Source: Hydrogenophaga sp. (lineage in GTDB: Bacteria > Pseudomonadota > Gammaproteobacteria > Burkholderiales > Burkholderiaceae_C). Taken from it: 64,000 bases of DNA. Numbering within the stretch: position 1 is the stretch's first letter; each line of letters starts with the position of its first letter. A model generated the notes under the pieces. It searched no databases, was not told where the DNA came from, and worked only from the letters and a program-made list of their open reading frames with translations. Positions 42,068-50,072 of the stretch are shown piece after piece. The position numbers and the translations under genes are program-made. The stretch lies in the NCBI GenBank assembly GCA_021154985.1, contig JAJNQE010000025.1, positions 19,422-83,421 on the forward strand, read 5' to 3'.

Positions 42068-42717
42068 ACACCACCGACTGGCAAACCCTCGCCCAGCTCT
42101 ATCCCGCCCTTGGGGAAGCCGTGTCGGCGCCCGATGCCCTGGCTGTGATGGACGTGCCCACCGGCACCACCCTGTTCCGCGAACACGAGCCCTGTGGCGG
42201 CTTCCCGCTGCTGCTCAGCGGCGAGGTGCGGGTCTCCCGCTCGGCCAGCAGCGGGCGCGAACTCGAGCTCTACCGGGTGGTGCCGGGCGAGATGTGCCTG
42301 GTGTCTTCGTCGTGCCTGTTTGTGGACCAGCCACTGAGCGCGCACGGCGTGACGGTGAAACCCACGCGTCTGGCGCTGCTATCGCCCGCAGCCTTTCGCG
42401 CAGCACTCGCCCACACCGCCTTCCGCGACTTCGTGCTGGGCCTTTTCGCCGCACGCCTGGCAGACCTCACCGGGCTGATCGAAGCTGTTGCCTTCCAGCG
42501 CCTGGACAGCCGCCTGGCCGCCGCCCTGCTGGGCCATGGCACGCAGGTTCACGCCACCCACCAGGCGCTGGCCGACGAACTGGGCACGGTGCGCGAGATC
42601 GTCACCCGGCTGCTGCACCGGTTCGAGCGCGACGGCTGGGTGGAGCTCTCGCGCGAGTGCATCACCGTGCGCGACAGCGCCGCCCTGCGATCGCTGGCGT
42701 CACTGCAGCCCCGCTGA
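42064..42717 (+). CDS. Crp/Fnr family transcriptional regulator
   Basis: A 217-residue regulator with an N-terminal cyclic-nucleotide-binding-like beta-roll (residues 25-125, GTTLFREHEPCGGFPLLLSG) and a C-terminal winged helix (about 150-210, recognition part DELGTVREIVTRLLHRFERD). It lacks the N-terminal cysteine cluster of Fnr; cysteines in the sensor domain are in MCLVSSSCLF near 78-87 and EPC near 42. The recognition-helix pattern with Thr-Val-Arg-Glu-Ile is that of Fnr/Dnr-like factors. A perfect Crp/Fnr-type palindrome follows 15 bases after its stop, in front of a DUF2892 gene, the probable target. Confidence 0.9.
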   Translation: MNTTDWQTLAQLYPALGEAVSAPDALAVMDVPTGTTLFREHEPCGGFPLLLSGEVRVSRSASSGRELELYRVVPGEMCLVSSSCLFVDQPLSAHGVTVKPTRLALLSPAAFRAALAHTAFRDFVLGLFAARLADLTGLIEAVAFQRLDSRLAAALLGHGTQVHATHQALADELGTVREIVTRLLHRFERDGWVELSRECITVRDSAALRSLASLQPR

Positions 42718-42731
42718 GCGCCGCCGGCCTG

Positions 42732-42747
42732 TGTGACCGAGGTCACA
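42732..42747. promoter_or_regulatory. Perfect Crp/Fnr-type operator upstream of the DUF2892 gene
   Basis: TGTGACC and GGTCACA, 7-bp arms around a two-base centre (42739-42740). The TGTGA/TCACA half-sites are of the Crp class. A TTCAAT hexamer at 42769-42774 would be a -10 box with start near 42781, which puts the operator centre at -41.5, the class II activator position. Confidence 0.75.
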
Positions 42748-42768
42748 TACCCGGCGCACACGCGCAGG

Positions 42769-42774
42769 TTCAAT
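42769..42774 (+). promoter_or_regulatory. Candidate -10 box of the DUF2892 promoter
   Basis: TTCAAT, four of six bases matching the sigma-70 -10 consensus, placed so that the Crp/Fnr-type operator upstream takes over the place of the -35 box. Expected of an activator-dependent promoter. Confidence 0.4.
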
Positions 42775-42824
42775 GACGTCAGGCCACCCCAGCCCGGGGC
42801 GGCTTCATTCACCGGAGCAACACC

Positions 42825-43016
42825 ATGACCAAAAACGTCGGCGGCATCGACCGCGCCCTTCGCATCACCATCGGCCTGGCCCTCATCGCGGCCGCCGCCA
42901 CCGGCACGGTGGGCCTGTGGGGCTACATCGGTGTCGTGCCCCTGCTCACCGGTCTGGTGGGCTGGTGCCCGCCCTACGCCATGTTCGGCTTCAACACCTG
43001 CGCCATGAAGAAGTGA
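42825..43016 (+). CDS. DUF2892 (YgaP-like transmembrane) protein
   Basis: A 63-residue inner-membrane protein with two hydrophobic segments (residues 12-28 and 30-47). It opens with KNVGGIDRALRITIGLALI and ends GWCPPYAMFGFNTCAMKK, the DUF2892 pattern with conserved cysteines 48 and 59 and the Pro-Pro pair. Related domains follow rhodanese modules in YgaP, so sulfur handling is a known association of the family, unproven here. CGGAG precedes the ATG. It lies behind a Crp/Fnr-type operator and in front of a strong hairpin, so it is probably its own short transcript. Confidence 0.9.
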   Translation: MTKNVGGIDRALRITIGLALIAAAATGTVGLWGYIGVVPLLTGLVGWCPPYAMFGFNTCAMKK

Positions 43017-43022
43017 GCCCCC

Positions 43023-43061
43023 GGGCGCGCGTGTCCTCGCTGGGACAGGACAGGCGCGCCC
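43023..43061 (+). terminator. Strong hairpin directly after the DUF2892 gene
   Basis: GGGCGCGC (43023-43030) pairs with GCGCGCCC (43054-43061) and TGTCCT (43032-43037) with AGGACA (43047-43052), with one G-G mismatch between and a 9-base loop. It starts six bases after the stop codon. There is no T-run, so it may act as a 3' stabiliser or a T-less terminator. Confidence 0.55.
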
Positions 43062-43115
43062 CGGCGGCATACAGTGCAAGGCCGCGCCCGTCCGAGGCGC
43101 GCCAGGAGACACACC

Positions 43116-43886
43116 ATGCACATCCCGTCCCTCAAAGAAGTGGTCAGCGCCGAAGAATGGGCACTGCGCTGCGACCTCGCTGCCTGTTACCGGCTGGTGG
43201 CCGCCTACGGTTGGAGCGATCTGGTCTTCACCCACATCAGCGCCAAGTTGCCCGACTCGGTCACCGGTGGTGAACACCAGTTCCTCATCAACCCCTACGG
43301 CCTCATGTTCGACGAGATCACGGCGAGCAGCCTGGTCAAGGTCGACATGGCGTGCAACAAGTTGCTGGACTCACCCTTCCCGGTGAACCCGGCGGGCTTT
43401 GTGATCCACAGCGCCGTGCACGAAGCGCGGCCCGAGGCCGGCTGCGTGATGCACACCCACTCGCGCGCGGGCGTGGCGGTGAGCGCGCAGAAGGCCGGCA
43501 TCCTGCCCATCAGCCAGCAAAGCACCTTTGTGCTCGCCTCGCTGGCGTACCACGCCTACGAAGGTGTCGCCCTGCGGGACGCGGAAAAGGTGCGCCTGCA
43601 GGCCGATCTGGGCAAAGCCAACCACCTCGTGCTGCGCAACCACGGCCTGCTGACCGTGGGCAAGACCATCCCCGACGCCTTCCTGGCCATGTACACGCTG
43701 GAGAACACCTGCCGCATCCAGATCGATGCGCTGGCCGGCGGCACCGAACTCACGCAGGTCGACCCCGCCATCCTGGCCGGCATGGCCGACGTGATGCGCG
43801 TGGCCACGGCCGGGCTGGGTTCGCAACTGGCCTGGCCGGCCTTGCTGCGCAAGGTGGAGAAACTGGACGCCGGCTACAAGACCTGA
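43116..43886 (+). CDS. Class II aldolase/adducin family protein
   Basis: A 256-residue cytosolic metalloenzyme of the fuculose-aldolase/adducin fold. Zinc-binding histidines are visible in VMHTHSRAGVAVSA near 110-123 and LRNHGLLTVGKTI near 172-184; FTHISAKLPD near 38-47 binds the substrate phosphate in relatives. Many proteobacterial proteins of this kind are annotated only as class II aldolase/adducin and the substrate is unknown. AGGAG precedes the ATG. It follows the DUF2892 gene and its hairpin, so it probably has its own promoter. Confidence 0.9.
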   Translation: MHIPSLKEVVSAEEWALRCDLAACYRLVAAYGWSDLVFTHISAKLPDSVTGGEHQFLINPYGLMFDEITASSLVKVDMACNKLLDSPFPVNPAGFVIHSAVHEARPEAGCVMHTHSRAGVAVSAQKAGILPISQQSTFVLASLAYHAYEGVALRDAEKVRLQADLGKANHLVLRNHGLLTVGKTIPDAFLAMYTLENTCRIQIDALAGGTELTQVDPAILAGMADVMRVATAGLGSQLAWPALLRKVEKLDAGYKT

Positions 43887-43908
43887 GCGGGCCCGCGAGG
43901 CGATCGCT

Positions 43909-43983
43909 TCAGCGCAGGCCGAAGAAGCTGAGGACAAAGCCGATGACGACGATCAGGCCGACGATGTAGATGATGGTGTTCAT
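43909..43983 (-). CDS. 24-residue single-span membrane microprotein
   Basis: A short reading frame encoding MNTIIYIVGLIVVIGFVLSF followed by FGLR and stop. Almost the whole peptide is one hydrophobic helix with a small polar start and a Gly-Leu-Arg end. AAGGAA lies at the proper distance upstream. I recall near-identical tiny proteins annotated in other Burkholderiales genomes, which supports a real gene, but this is memory, not a search. It is convergent with the class II aldolase gene, 22 bases apart. Function unknown; by analogy small membrane peptides often modulate larger membrane proteins. Confidence 0.7.
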   Translation of the reverse strand: MNTIIYIVGLIVVIGFVLSFFGLR

Positions 43984-44103
43984 GATGCGGTTCCTTGTAA
44001 GTGGGAAATGCATCTTAGGTCGGCCGCTTCAAAGTGCGTGTGGGCCAGCGCACCGAGTCTCTGTAGGACGGGGACCACAGCATCCCTGCGGCCGGGCCAA
44101 ACC

Positions 44104-44856
44104 CTATGACCGCGCCACAAACGCCGTCATGCCTTCCAGCACGGTGCGCAGGCGCATGAGTTCGCGCGAGCCGTCCAGCCGCTTCGACCACGCCGCCAGC
44201 CTGGAGACACGGCCCAGGCGCGGCAGCAGGTGCGCAATGAAATCGCGCAACGCCGGACCACCGGTGCCGGCATCGGCGTAGGCCTGCAGCACCGCACGCA
44301 CCGCCTCGGGCCCCAGCGGCTGCAGGTAGCGCGCCAATGACAGCAGCAGCTGCAGCGCGTCGTACACCTGCACCGTGGTCAGCGCCATGCCGGGCTGCAG
44401 GCGTTCTTCGAAGTCCAGCCGGGCAAAGTGCTCGCCGTCCCAGGTGAGGTTGCGGGTTTGCGCGCCGCCGTGCCAGTGGCCACGCGCATGGAAAGCGGCC
44501 AGGTCGGCGCTGGCGGCGCACATCAGCGCCAGACGTTCGCCCTCGGGCGAGCGGTGCAACACGTGGTCCAGCGTGTCGCCGATGTCGCTGGTGGTGAGCG
44601 AAAACCCGTCGAAGGCGAGCACCGTGGGCACCCGTTCACCGGCAGCACCCAGGGTCAGCAGGCGCTGGTGCTCGAAGGCCAGCAGCTCGGCGCCATCGGT
44701 CTGGCGCACCGCGTGCCATGGCACGGGCACGCCCACGAAATGCGCAAACACCCAGATGCTGGCGGACTTGCGCCAGCTGCGCAGCGGCCGGTCGGCGGTC
44801 TTGGTCCAGGTCTTGGCAGACGCGGTGGGGGCGGCGGTGGCGGCAGGGGTGTTCAA
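44104..44856 (-). CDS. Kinase-like protein (lipopolysaccharide kinase/InaA-type fold)
   Basis: A 250-residue protein with a degenerate eukaryotic-like kinase core: an N-terminal lobe with VPTVLAFDGFSLTTSDIG, a catalytic-loop-like FHARGHWHGGAQTRNLTWDG near 123-142 (His-Gly-Gly-x-x-x-Arg-Asn), and DFEERL near 148-153 in place of DFG. This pattern resembles WaaP/Kdo kinase and InaA-type proteins that phosphorylate LPS core sugars; residues for ATP binding in the N-lobe are not obvious. The frame opens with TTG at 44856, so the exact start is uncertain. No LPS genes are adjacent. Confidence 0.7.
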   Translation of the reverse strand: MNTPAATAAPTASAKTWTKTADRPLRSWRKSASIWVFAHFVGVPVPWHAVRQTDGAELLAFEHQRLLTLGAAGERVPTVLAFDGFSLTTSDIGDTLDHVLHRSPEGERLALMCAASADLAAFHARGHWHGGAQTRNLTWDGEHFARLDFEERLQPGMALTTVQVYDALQLLLSLARYLQPLGPEAVRAVLQAYADAGTGGPALRDFIAHLLPRLGRVSRLAAWSKRLDGSRELMRLRTVLEGMTAFVARS

Positions 44857-44954
44857 GCTGCCGGATTATCCAGAAAGCCAGAGCACCCGCGGAACGGGCC
44901 TTGCCAAAGCGCAGGGTGCGCCCCCAAATGGAGTGAGCGCGGGCGTGCCTTCGA

Positions 44955-46289
44955 TCAGGCGGCGTTGGCGTAGCGCTCCAGCTCCCAGTCGCTCACCTGC
45001 TGGCTGTAGGCGGCCCATTCGGCGTGTTTGAGCGCCAGAAATTCGTTGCAGAAGGCCTCGCCTACGGCAGCGCGCAAGGGTGCGTCCTGTTCCAGCGCCT
45101 GGAGCGCGGCGAACAGGTCGCGCGGCAGCCGCTCGGGCAAGGCGCCGCCGCGCGCATGCACCTCGTAGAGATCGTCGGCACAGGGCGCCACCGCCGGCAA
45201 GGCCTGCTCGATGCCCGAGAGCCCGGCCGCCAGCGTGGCCGCGATGGCGGCGTACACATTGCACGAGGGATCGGGCAGGCGCCATTCGATGCGGCCGGCC
45301 ACCGTGCGCACGAGGCAGGTGCGGTTGTTGTCACCCATGGCCTTCCACACCGGCGACCAGGTGGTGCCCGACGCGCTGCGGCTCGCCGCCAGGCGCTTGT
45401 AGCTGTTGACGGTGGGCGCGCACAGGGCGGCCAACGCGTCGGCGTGGTGCAGCAGGCCGGCGGCGAACTGGTGGCCGGTCGTGCTCAGGCCGAGCGAGCC
45501 GCCGGCATCGGCCATCACCGCCTTGCCCTGTGCATCGGTCAGGCTCAGGTGAAAGTGCAAGCCACTGCCCGGTGCATGCGCCAGCGGCTTGGGCATGGTG
45601 GAGAACACCGCACCATGCTGCGCGGCCACCGCGTGCGCCGCCAGTTTGAAGAGCTGGTAGCGGTCGGCCGCGGCCAGCGCGTCGTCGTGCTGGTAATTGA
45701 TCTCGTACTGGCCGGACGCGTCTTCGTGGTCGATCTGCTGCAGCCCGAAACCGAGTGCGGTGAGCGTCTGGCGCATGGCGTCGAGAAACGCAAAGTTGCG
45801 GCCGATGGCCTGCAGGTCGTACGACGGTTTGGCGTGGCGGTCTTGCGCGTCGGCCACCTGCCAGCGGCCCTGCGCATCGCGGTTGAGCAGAAAGAACTCG
45901 GGCTCGATGCCGACCCACAGCGTCCAGCCGCGCGCCTTGAGGCGTTCCACCTGGCGCTTGAGCACCTGGCGCGAGCAGGTGTCCAGCGGCTCGCCGCCGG
46001 CAAACCCGTCGCACACCGCGTGCGCCACGCCGGGCATGAAGGGCAGCACCCGCAGGCTCTCGGGCACCACGCGGCCCATGTACTCGCTGCGCGCGCCCAT
46101 GCGCGGCAGGCCGGTGCCGCTGATGCTGGGGCCGGAGAAGCCGGCGCCACTGCTCACCGCACCCGCCAGGCCATCGAGCGGCACCAGCTTGCCCTTGGGG
46201 CCGCCGGGCAGGTCGGTGAAGGTGGTGAGCACCGAGTGGATGCCCTGGGCGCGCAAGGCCGCGATGCGCTCGTCCAAAGCCAAGCTCAA
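44955..46289 (-). CDS. Glutamine synthetase family protein, type III/GlnT-like
   Basis: A 444-residue ATP-dependent ligase of the glutamine synthetase superfamily. Metal and glutamate binding residues are seen in WVGIEPEFFLLN near 126-137, GQYEINYQHDDAL near 193-205, HAPGSGLHFHLSL near 247-259 and the arginine block NRTCLVRTVAGRIEWRLPDPS near 323-343 (core RIEWRLPDPS). It starts with TTG overlapping the gabT stop (TTGA), with GAGG upstream. Relatives (GlnT, gamma-glutamylmethylamide synthetase) glutamylate ammonia or amines. In this operon a gamma-glutamyl-amine ligase role in polyamine or GABA metabolism is likely, distinct from PuuA in the same locus. Confidence 0.85.
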   Translation of the reverse strand: MSLALDERIAALRAQGIHSVLTTFTDLPGGPKGKLVPLDGLAGAVSSGAGFSGPSISGTGLPRMGARSEYMGRVVPESLRVLPFMPGVAHAVCDGFAGGEPLDTCSRQVLKRQVERLKARGWTLWVGIEPEFFLLNRDAQGRWQVADAQDRHAKPSYDLQAIGRNFAFLDAMRQTLTALGFGLQQIDHEDASGQYEINYQHDDALAAADRYQLFKLAAHAVAAQHGAVFSTMPKPLAHAPGSGLHFHLSLTDAQGKAVMADAGGSLGLSTTGHQFAAGLLHHADALAALCAPTVNSYKRLAASRSASGTTWSPVWKAMGDNNRTCLVRTVAGRIEWRLPDPSCNVYAAIAATLAAGLSGIEQALPAVAPCADDLYEVHARGGALPERLPRDLFAALQALEQDAPLRAAVGEAFCNEFLALKHAEWAAYSQQVSDWELERYANAA

Positions 46290-47584
46290 GCCAGCACCTC
46301 GGCCAGCGCCGCATCGAAGATGGCCAGCCCTTCGGCAAACACGCTGTCTTCGATGGTGAGGGGGAAGAGGAAACGGATCACGTTGCCATAGACACCGCAG
46401 GTCAGCAGCAGCAGGCCGCGCTTGAGGGCCGCCGCCTGCACTTTCTTGGTGGTGTCGGCGTCGGGTGCGCCTTTCGCGTCAACGAACTCGCAGGCCACCA
46501 TGGCGCCCAGGCCACGCACATCGCCCATGCGCTTGGGGTACACGGCGCGCTTCGCGATCAGGTGCCCGATGAGCTGGTCGCCGAGCTTCTGCGCACGCTC
46601 GGGCAGACGCTCCTCGGCCATCACGTCCAGCACCGCGTGAGACGCAGCGATGGCCAGCGGGTTGCCCGCATAGGTGCCGCCCAGGCCACCCGGGGCCGGG
46701 CCGTCCATGATGGCGGCCTTGCCCGACACGGCCGACAGCGTGGTGCCCCCAGCCATGCTCTTGGCCATGGTCATGAGGTCGGGGCTCACGCCGTAGTGCT
46801 CCATGGCAAACATCTTGCCGGTGCGCGCAAAGCCGGTCTGCACCTCGTCGGCGATGAGCAAGATGCCGTGCTGGTCGCACAGCTCGCGCAACCACTTCAC
46901 GGCGGCCGGCTGGATGGGGTTGAACCCGCCCTCGCCCTGCACCGGCTCGAACACGATGGCCGCCACGCGGCTGGGCTCGATGTCGCACTTGAAGAGCTGC
47001 TCCATCGCGTGTTTCGTGTCGTCCAGCGAAGCGCAGTGGCACGGAAACGGCACGTGATAGATCTCGGGCGGGAACGGACCGAAGCCGGCCTTGTAAGGCT
47101 GCACCTTGCCGGTGAGCGCCACCGAGAACATGCTGCGGCCATGGAACGCGCCGCCAAAGGCAATGACGCCGGTGCGCCCGGTGCTGTAGCGCGCGATCTT
47201 CATCGCGTTCTCGATGGCTTCTGCGCCGGTGGAGAAAAACGCGGTCTTCACCGGGCCGTCGATCGGCACGATGGCGTTGATGCGCTCGGCCAGCGCCACG
47301 TACTCGGTGTAGGGCACCACCTGGTAGCAGCTGTGCGTGAAGCGCTGCAACTGCGCGGCAATGGCCGCCTGCGCCTTGGGGTGCACATGGCCGGTGTTGA
47401 GCACCGCGATGCCGCCGGCGACGTCGATGAAGCGACGCCCTGCGATGTCCCAGAACTCGGCGTTCTTCGCCTTCTCGATAAAGAAGTCGCCCATCACGCC
47501 CACACCGCGCGGAGTGGCGTCGAGTCGGCGCTGGTGCCAGGCGGCATTGGTGTTGTCGGTCTTGAGTTCGTTCATGGCGTTCAT
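46286..47584 (-). CDS. gabT: 4-aminobutyrate aminotransferase
   Basis: A 432-residue PLP-dependent class III aminotransferase converting GABA and 2-oxoglutarate to succinate semialdehyde and glutamate. The cofactor loop STGAEAIENAMKIAR is near 103-117, LIADEVQTGFARTGKMFA near 239-256 and the PLP lysine near 271 in MTMAKSMAGGTTLSA. ATG at 47584 has GGAGA six bases upstream and is preferred to an ATG at 47599. It takes the GABA made by PuuD/PuuC to the succinate branch; no gabD-type succinate semialdehyde dehydrogenase gene is in the locus unless PuuC also serves. Confidence 0.93.
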   Translation of the reverse strand: MNAMNELKTDNTNAAWHQRRLDATPRGVGVMGDFFIEKAKNAEFWDIAGRRFIDVAGGIAVLNTGHVHPKAQAAIAAQLQRFTHSCYQVVPYTEYVALAERINAIVPIDGPVKTAFFSTGAEAIENAMKIARYSTGRTGVIAFGGAFHGRSMFSVALTGKVQPYKAGFGPFPPEIYHVPFPCHCASLDDTKHAMEQLFKCDIEPSRVAAIVFEPVQGEGGFNPIQPAAVKWLRELCDQHGILLIADEVQTGFARTGKMFAMEHYGVSPDLMTMAKSMAGGTTLSAVSGKAAIMDGPAPGGLGGTYAGNPLAIAASHAVLDVMAEERLPERAQKLGDQLIGHLIAKRAVYPKRMGDVRGLGAMVACEFVDAKGAPDADTTKKVQAAALKRGLLLLTCGVYGNVIRFLFPLTIEDSVFAEGLAIFDAALAEVLA

Positions 47585-47610
47585 GGGTGTCTCCTTCATT
47601 GAGGGGAAGT

Positions 47611-47648
47611 TACCCCCTCTCCCCCTGGGAGAGGGTTGGGGTGAGGGC
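47611..47648. repeat. Dispersed hairpin repeat between puuC and gabT
   Basis: CCCTCTCCC (47615-47623) and GGGAGAGGG (47627-47635) form a 9-bp stem with a 3-base loop, followed by TTGGGGTGAGGG. This sequence is, from memory, a very widespread intergenic repeat in proteobacteria. It sits in the 69-base gap and may lower transcription or protect puuC mRNA. Confidence 0.7.
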
Positions 47649-47653
47649 TCGCG

Positions 47654-49123
47654 TCACACGGGGCTGTCGATCCTGATCCACGTCGTCTTGGTCTCGGTGT
47701 ACTTGTCGAACGCGTGCAGCGACTTGTCGCGCCCCACGCCGCTCTGCTTGAAGCCACCAAAGGGCACGGTGATGTCGTCCTCGTCGTACTGGTTCACATG
47801 CACCGTGCCCGCGCGCAGCGCACGCGCCACGCCGTGCGCCTTGTTGATGTCGCGCGTCCACACCGCCGCCTGCAGGCCGTAGACGCTGTTGTTGGCCTGC
47901 TGCACCACGTCGGCCGCGTCGGTGAACGACAGCACCGAGAGCACCGGGCCAAAGATCTCCTCGCGCGCGATCGTCATCTGCGGCGTCACGCCGTCAAAGA
48001 TGGTGGGCAGCACGTAGTTGCCACCGGCCACCGGCATCGCGGCATCGCCGCCGGCGATCAGCGTCGCGCCCTCGCTCTTGCCCAGGCCGATGTAGCGCAT
48101 CACGTTGTCCATCTGCACCTTGTCGACGATGGCGCCCATCACCGTGGATTTGTCCAGCGGGTTGCCCGGCTGGTAGCCCGGCACCAGCTTGAGCGCCTTC
48201 TCCAGAAAAGCATCCTTGATCGAAGCCTCCACAAACAGGCGCGAAGGCGCGTTGCAGCTCTCGCCCTGGTTGAAGAAGATGCTGCCCACCGCCGCCTCCA
48301 CCGCCTTGTCCAGATCGGGGCAGTCGGCGAACACGATGTTGGGCGACTTGCCGCCCAGCTCGGTCCAGGCGCGTTTGAGGTTGCTCTGCCCGGCCATCAC
48401 ATGGATCTGCTTGCCCACGCGCGTGCTGCCGGTGAACGCAATGCAGTCCACGTCCATGTGCAGCGCCAGCGGGCTGCCGGCCTCGGGGCCGTAGCCCGGC
48501 ACCACGTTGAACACGCCGGGCGGGATGCCGGCGGCCAGGGCCAGCTCGGCCAGGCGCAGTGCGGAGAGCGGGCTTTTCTCGGAGGGCTTCAACACCACCG
48601 AGTTGCCAGCGGCCAATGCGGGCGCGATCTTCCAGGCTGCCATGATCATGGGGTAGTTCCAGGGCACGATCACGCCCACCACCCCCACCGGCTCGCGCGT
48701 GATGAGGGCCAGCGCGTTGCGGCCCGTGGGCGCGATCTCGTCGTACACCTTGTCCACCGCCTCGCCGTACCAGCGGATGCAGTTGGCCGCGCTGTTCACG
48801 TCCACGCCCTTGGCGTACTTGATGGGCTTGCCCATGTCCAGCGTCTCGGTGAGCGCCAGCTCGTCGGCGTGGGCGCTCAGCTGCTCGGCGAACTTGATCA
48901 TGATGCGCTTGCGCTGCGCCGGCGCCATGCCGCTCCAGCGGCGGTCTTCAAACGCGGCGCGGGCGGCCGCCACGGCGGCGTCGATGTCGGCTTCGCCGCA
49001 ACGCGCCACCGCGGTCAGCAGGCGGCCGTCCACCGGCGAAATGCAGTCAAAGGTCTGGCCGTCGCGTGCGGCGATGCGCTCGCCGTTGATGAAAGCGCGG
49101 CCGTCGAAGCTCAGGTCGGTCAT
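47654..49123 (-). CDS. puuC: Gamma-glutamyl-gamma-aminobutyraldehyde dehydrogenase
   Basis: A 489-residue aldehyde dehydrogenase of the gamma-glutamylated putrescine route, oxidising the aldehyde formed by PuuB to gamma-glutamyl-GABA. Catalytic Cys near 290 in NQGESCNAPSRL, Glu in AWTELGGKSPN near 256, and the terminal PFGGFKQSGVGRDKS block are visible. Sequence style and neighbourhood (puuA, puuD, potFGHI, gabT) fit PuuC. Such enzymes are promiscuous and may also accept succinate semialdehyde. Confidence 0.9.
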   Translation of the reverse strand: MTDLSFDGRAFINGERIAARDGQTFDCISPVDGRLLTAVARCGEADIDAAVAAARAAFEDRRWSGMAPAQRKRIMIKFAEQLSAHADELALTETLDMGKPIKYAKGVDVNSAANCIRWYGEAVDKVYDEIAPTGRNALALITREPVGVVGVIVPWNYPMIMAAWKIAPALAAGNSVVLKPSEKSPLSALRLAELALAAGIPPGVFNVVPGYGPEAGSPLALHMDVDCIAFTGSTRVGKQIHVMAGQSNLKRAWTELGGKSPNIVFADCPDLDKAVEAAVGSIFFNQGESCNAPSRLFVEASIKDAFLEKALKLVPGYQPGNPLDKSTVMGAIVDKVQMDNVMRYIGLGKSEGATLIAGGDAAMPVAGGNYVLPTIFDGVTPQMTIAREEIFGPVLSVLSFTDAADVVQQANNSVYGLQAAVWTRDINKAHGVARALRAGTVHVNQYDEDDITVPFGGFKQSGVGRDKSLHAFDKYTETKTTWIRIDSPV

Positions 49124-49227
49124 GGGAGTCTCGAGGAGGTTGCAGAGGACGAATTGGCCTCATGCTACGCCCGAAACCCTCACCGTCGCAAAGCCACTTT
49201 GCCGAGTGGCCAGCGATCCAGTGGCCC

Positions 49228-50064
49228 TCAGGACCGGAGCGCGGCCGCCACTTCCCGCTCCCGCTTGCGGGTCGACCTCGCCACCCACACCGCGTAGCTG
49301 ACGATCACGATCGTCACCGTCACGATCAGCAGCGTGGCCGCCGCGTAGATGGTGGGGTTGATGCCGCGCCGCGCGTAGCCAAAGATCACCTGCGGCAGCG
49401 TGTTCACACCCGGGCCGGAGAGAAATTCGGAAATCACGACGTCGTCGAACGAGAGCGTGAAGGCCAGCAGAAAGGCGGCCAGGATGCCCTGGAAGATGTT
49501 GGGCAGCGTGACCAGAAAGAACACCTGCAGCGGCTTGGCGCCCAGGTCCATGGCGGCTTCTTCGATGGCGCGGTCCATCTCCATCAGCCGGCTCTGGATC
49601 ACCACCATGCCGTAGGCCATGCCCAGCAGCGTGTGGCCCAGGATGATGGTGAGCATGCCGCGCTCGGGCCAGCCAAACGCGTTCTGCGCGCCCACCATGA
49701 GCAGCAGCAACGACAGGCCGATCACCACCTCGGGCATCACCAGCGGAGCGTTGACCATGCCGCTGAAGATGGTGCGGCCGAGAAACCGGCGGTAGCGCAC
49801 CAGCACAAAGGCGGCAAAGGTGCCGAGTACGGCCGAGAGCACGCCGGTGACGGCAGCGATCTTGAGCGAGAGCCAGAAGCCCTCGACGATCTTGGTGTCG
49901 CGCGTGAGCGCCTCGTACCAGCGCAAAGAGAAGCCGGTGAAGTTGGCGTCCTGCCGTGTGCTGTTGAAGCTGAACACGATCATGAAAAGCAGCGGCAGGT
50001 ACAGGAACAGGTAGACCAGTGTCAGCCAGAACTTGCCGAAGTGTTTTTCGAGGAAAGGTTTCAT
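49228..50064 (-). CDS. potI: Putrescine/spermidine ABC transporter permease PotI
   Basis: A 278-residue inner-membrane permease with six hydrophobic segments: about 13-36, 65-90, 98-120, 132-152, 180-205 and 240-262. The EAA loop EEAAMDLGAKPLQVFFLVTLP near 158-178 (core AAMDLGAKPLQVFF) binds the ATPase. ATG at 50064 lies eight bases after the potH stop and has a GAGG upstream; a GTG at 50076 overlapping potH is possible. Pairs with PotH. Confidence 0.92.
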   Translation of the reverse strand: MKPFLEKHFGKFWLTLVYLFLYLPLLFMIVFSFNSTRQDANFTGFSLRWYEALTRDTKIVEGFWLSLKIAAVTGVLSAVLGTFAAFVLVRYRRFLGRTIFSGMVNAPLVMPEVVIGLSLLLLMVGAQNAFGWPERGMLTIILGHTLLGMAYGMVVIQSRLMEMDRAIEEAAMDLGAKPLQVFFLVTLPNIFQGILAAFLLAFTLSFDDVVISEFLSGPGVNTLPQVIFGYARRGINPTIYAAATLLIVTVTIVIVSYAVWVARSTRKREREVAAALRS

Positions 50065-50072
50065 GCTCGGCC

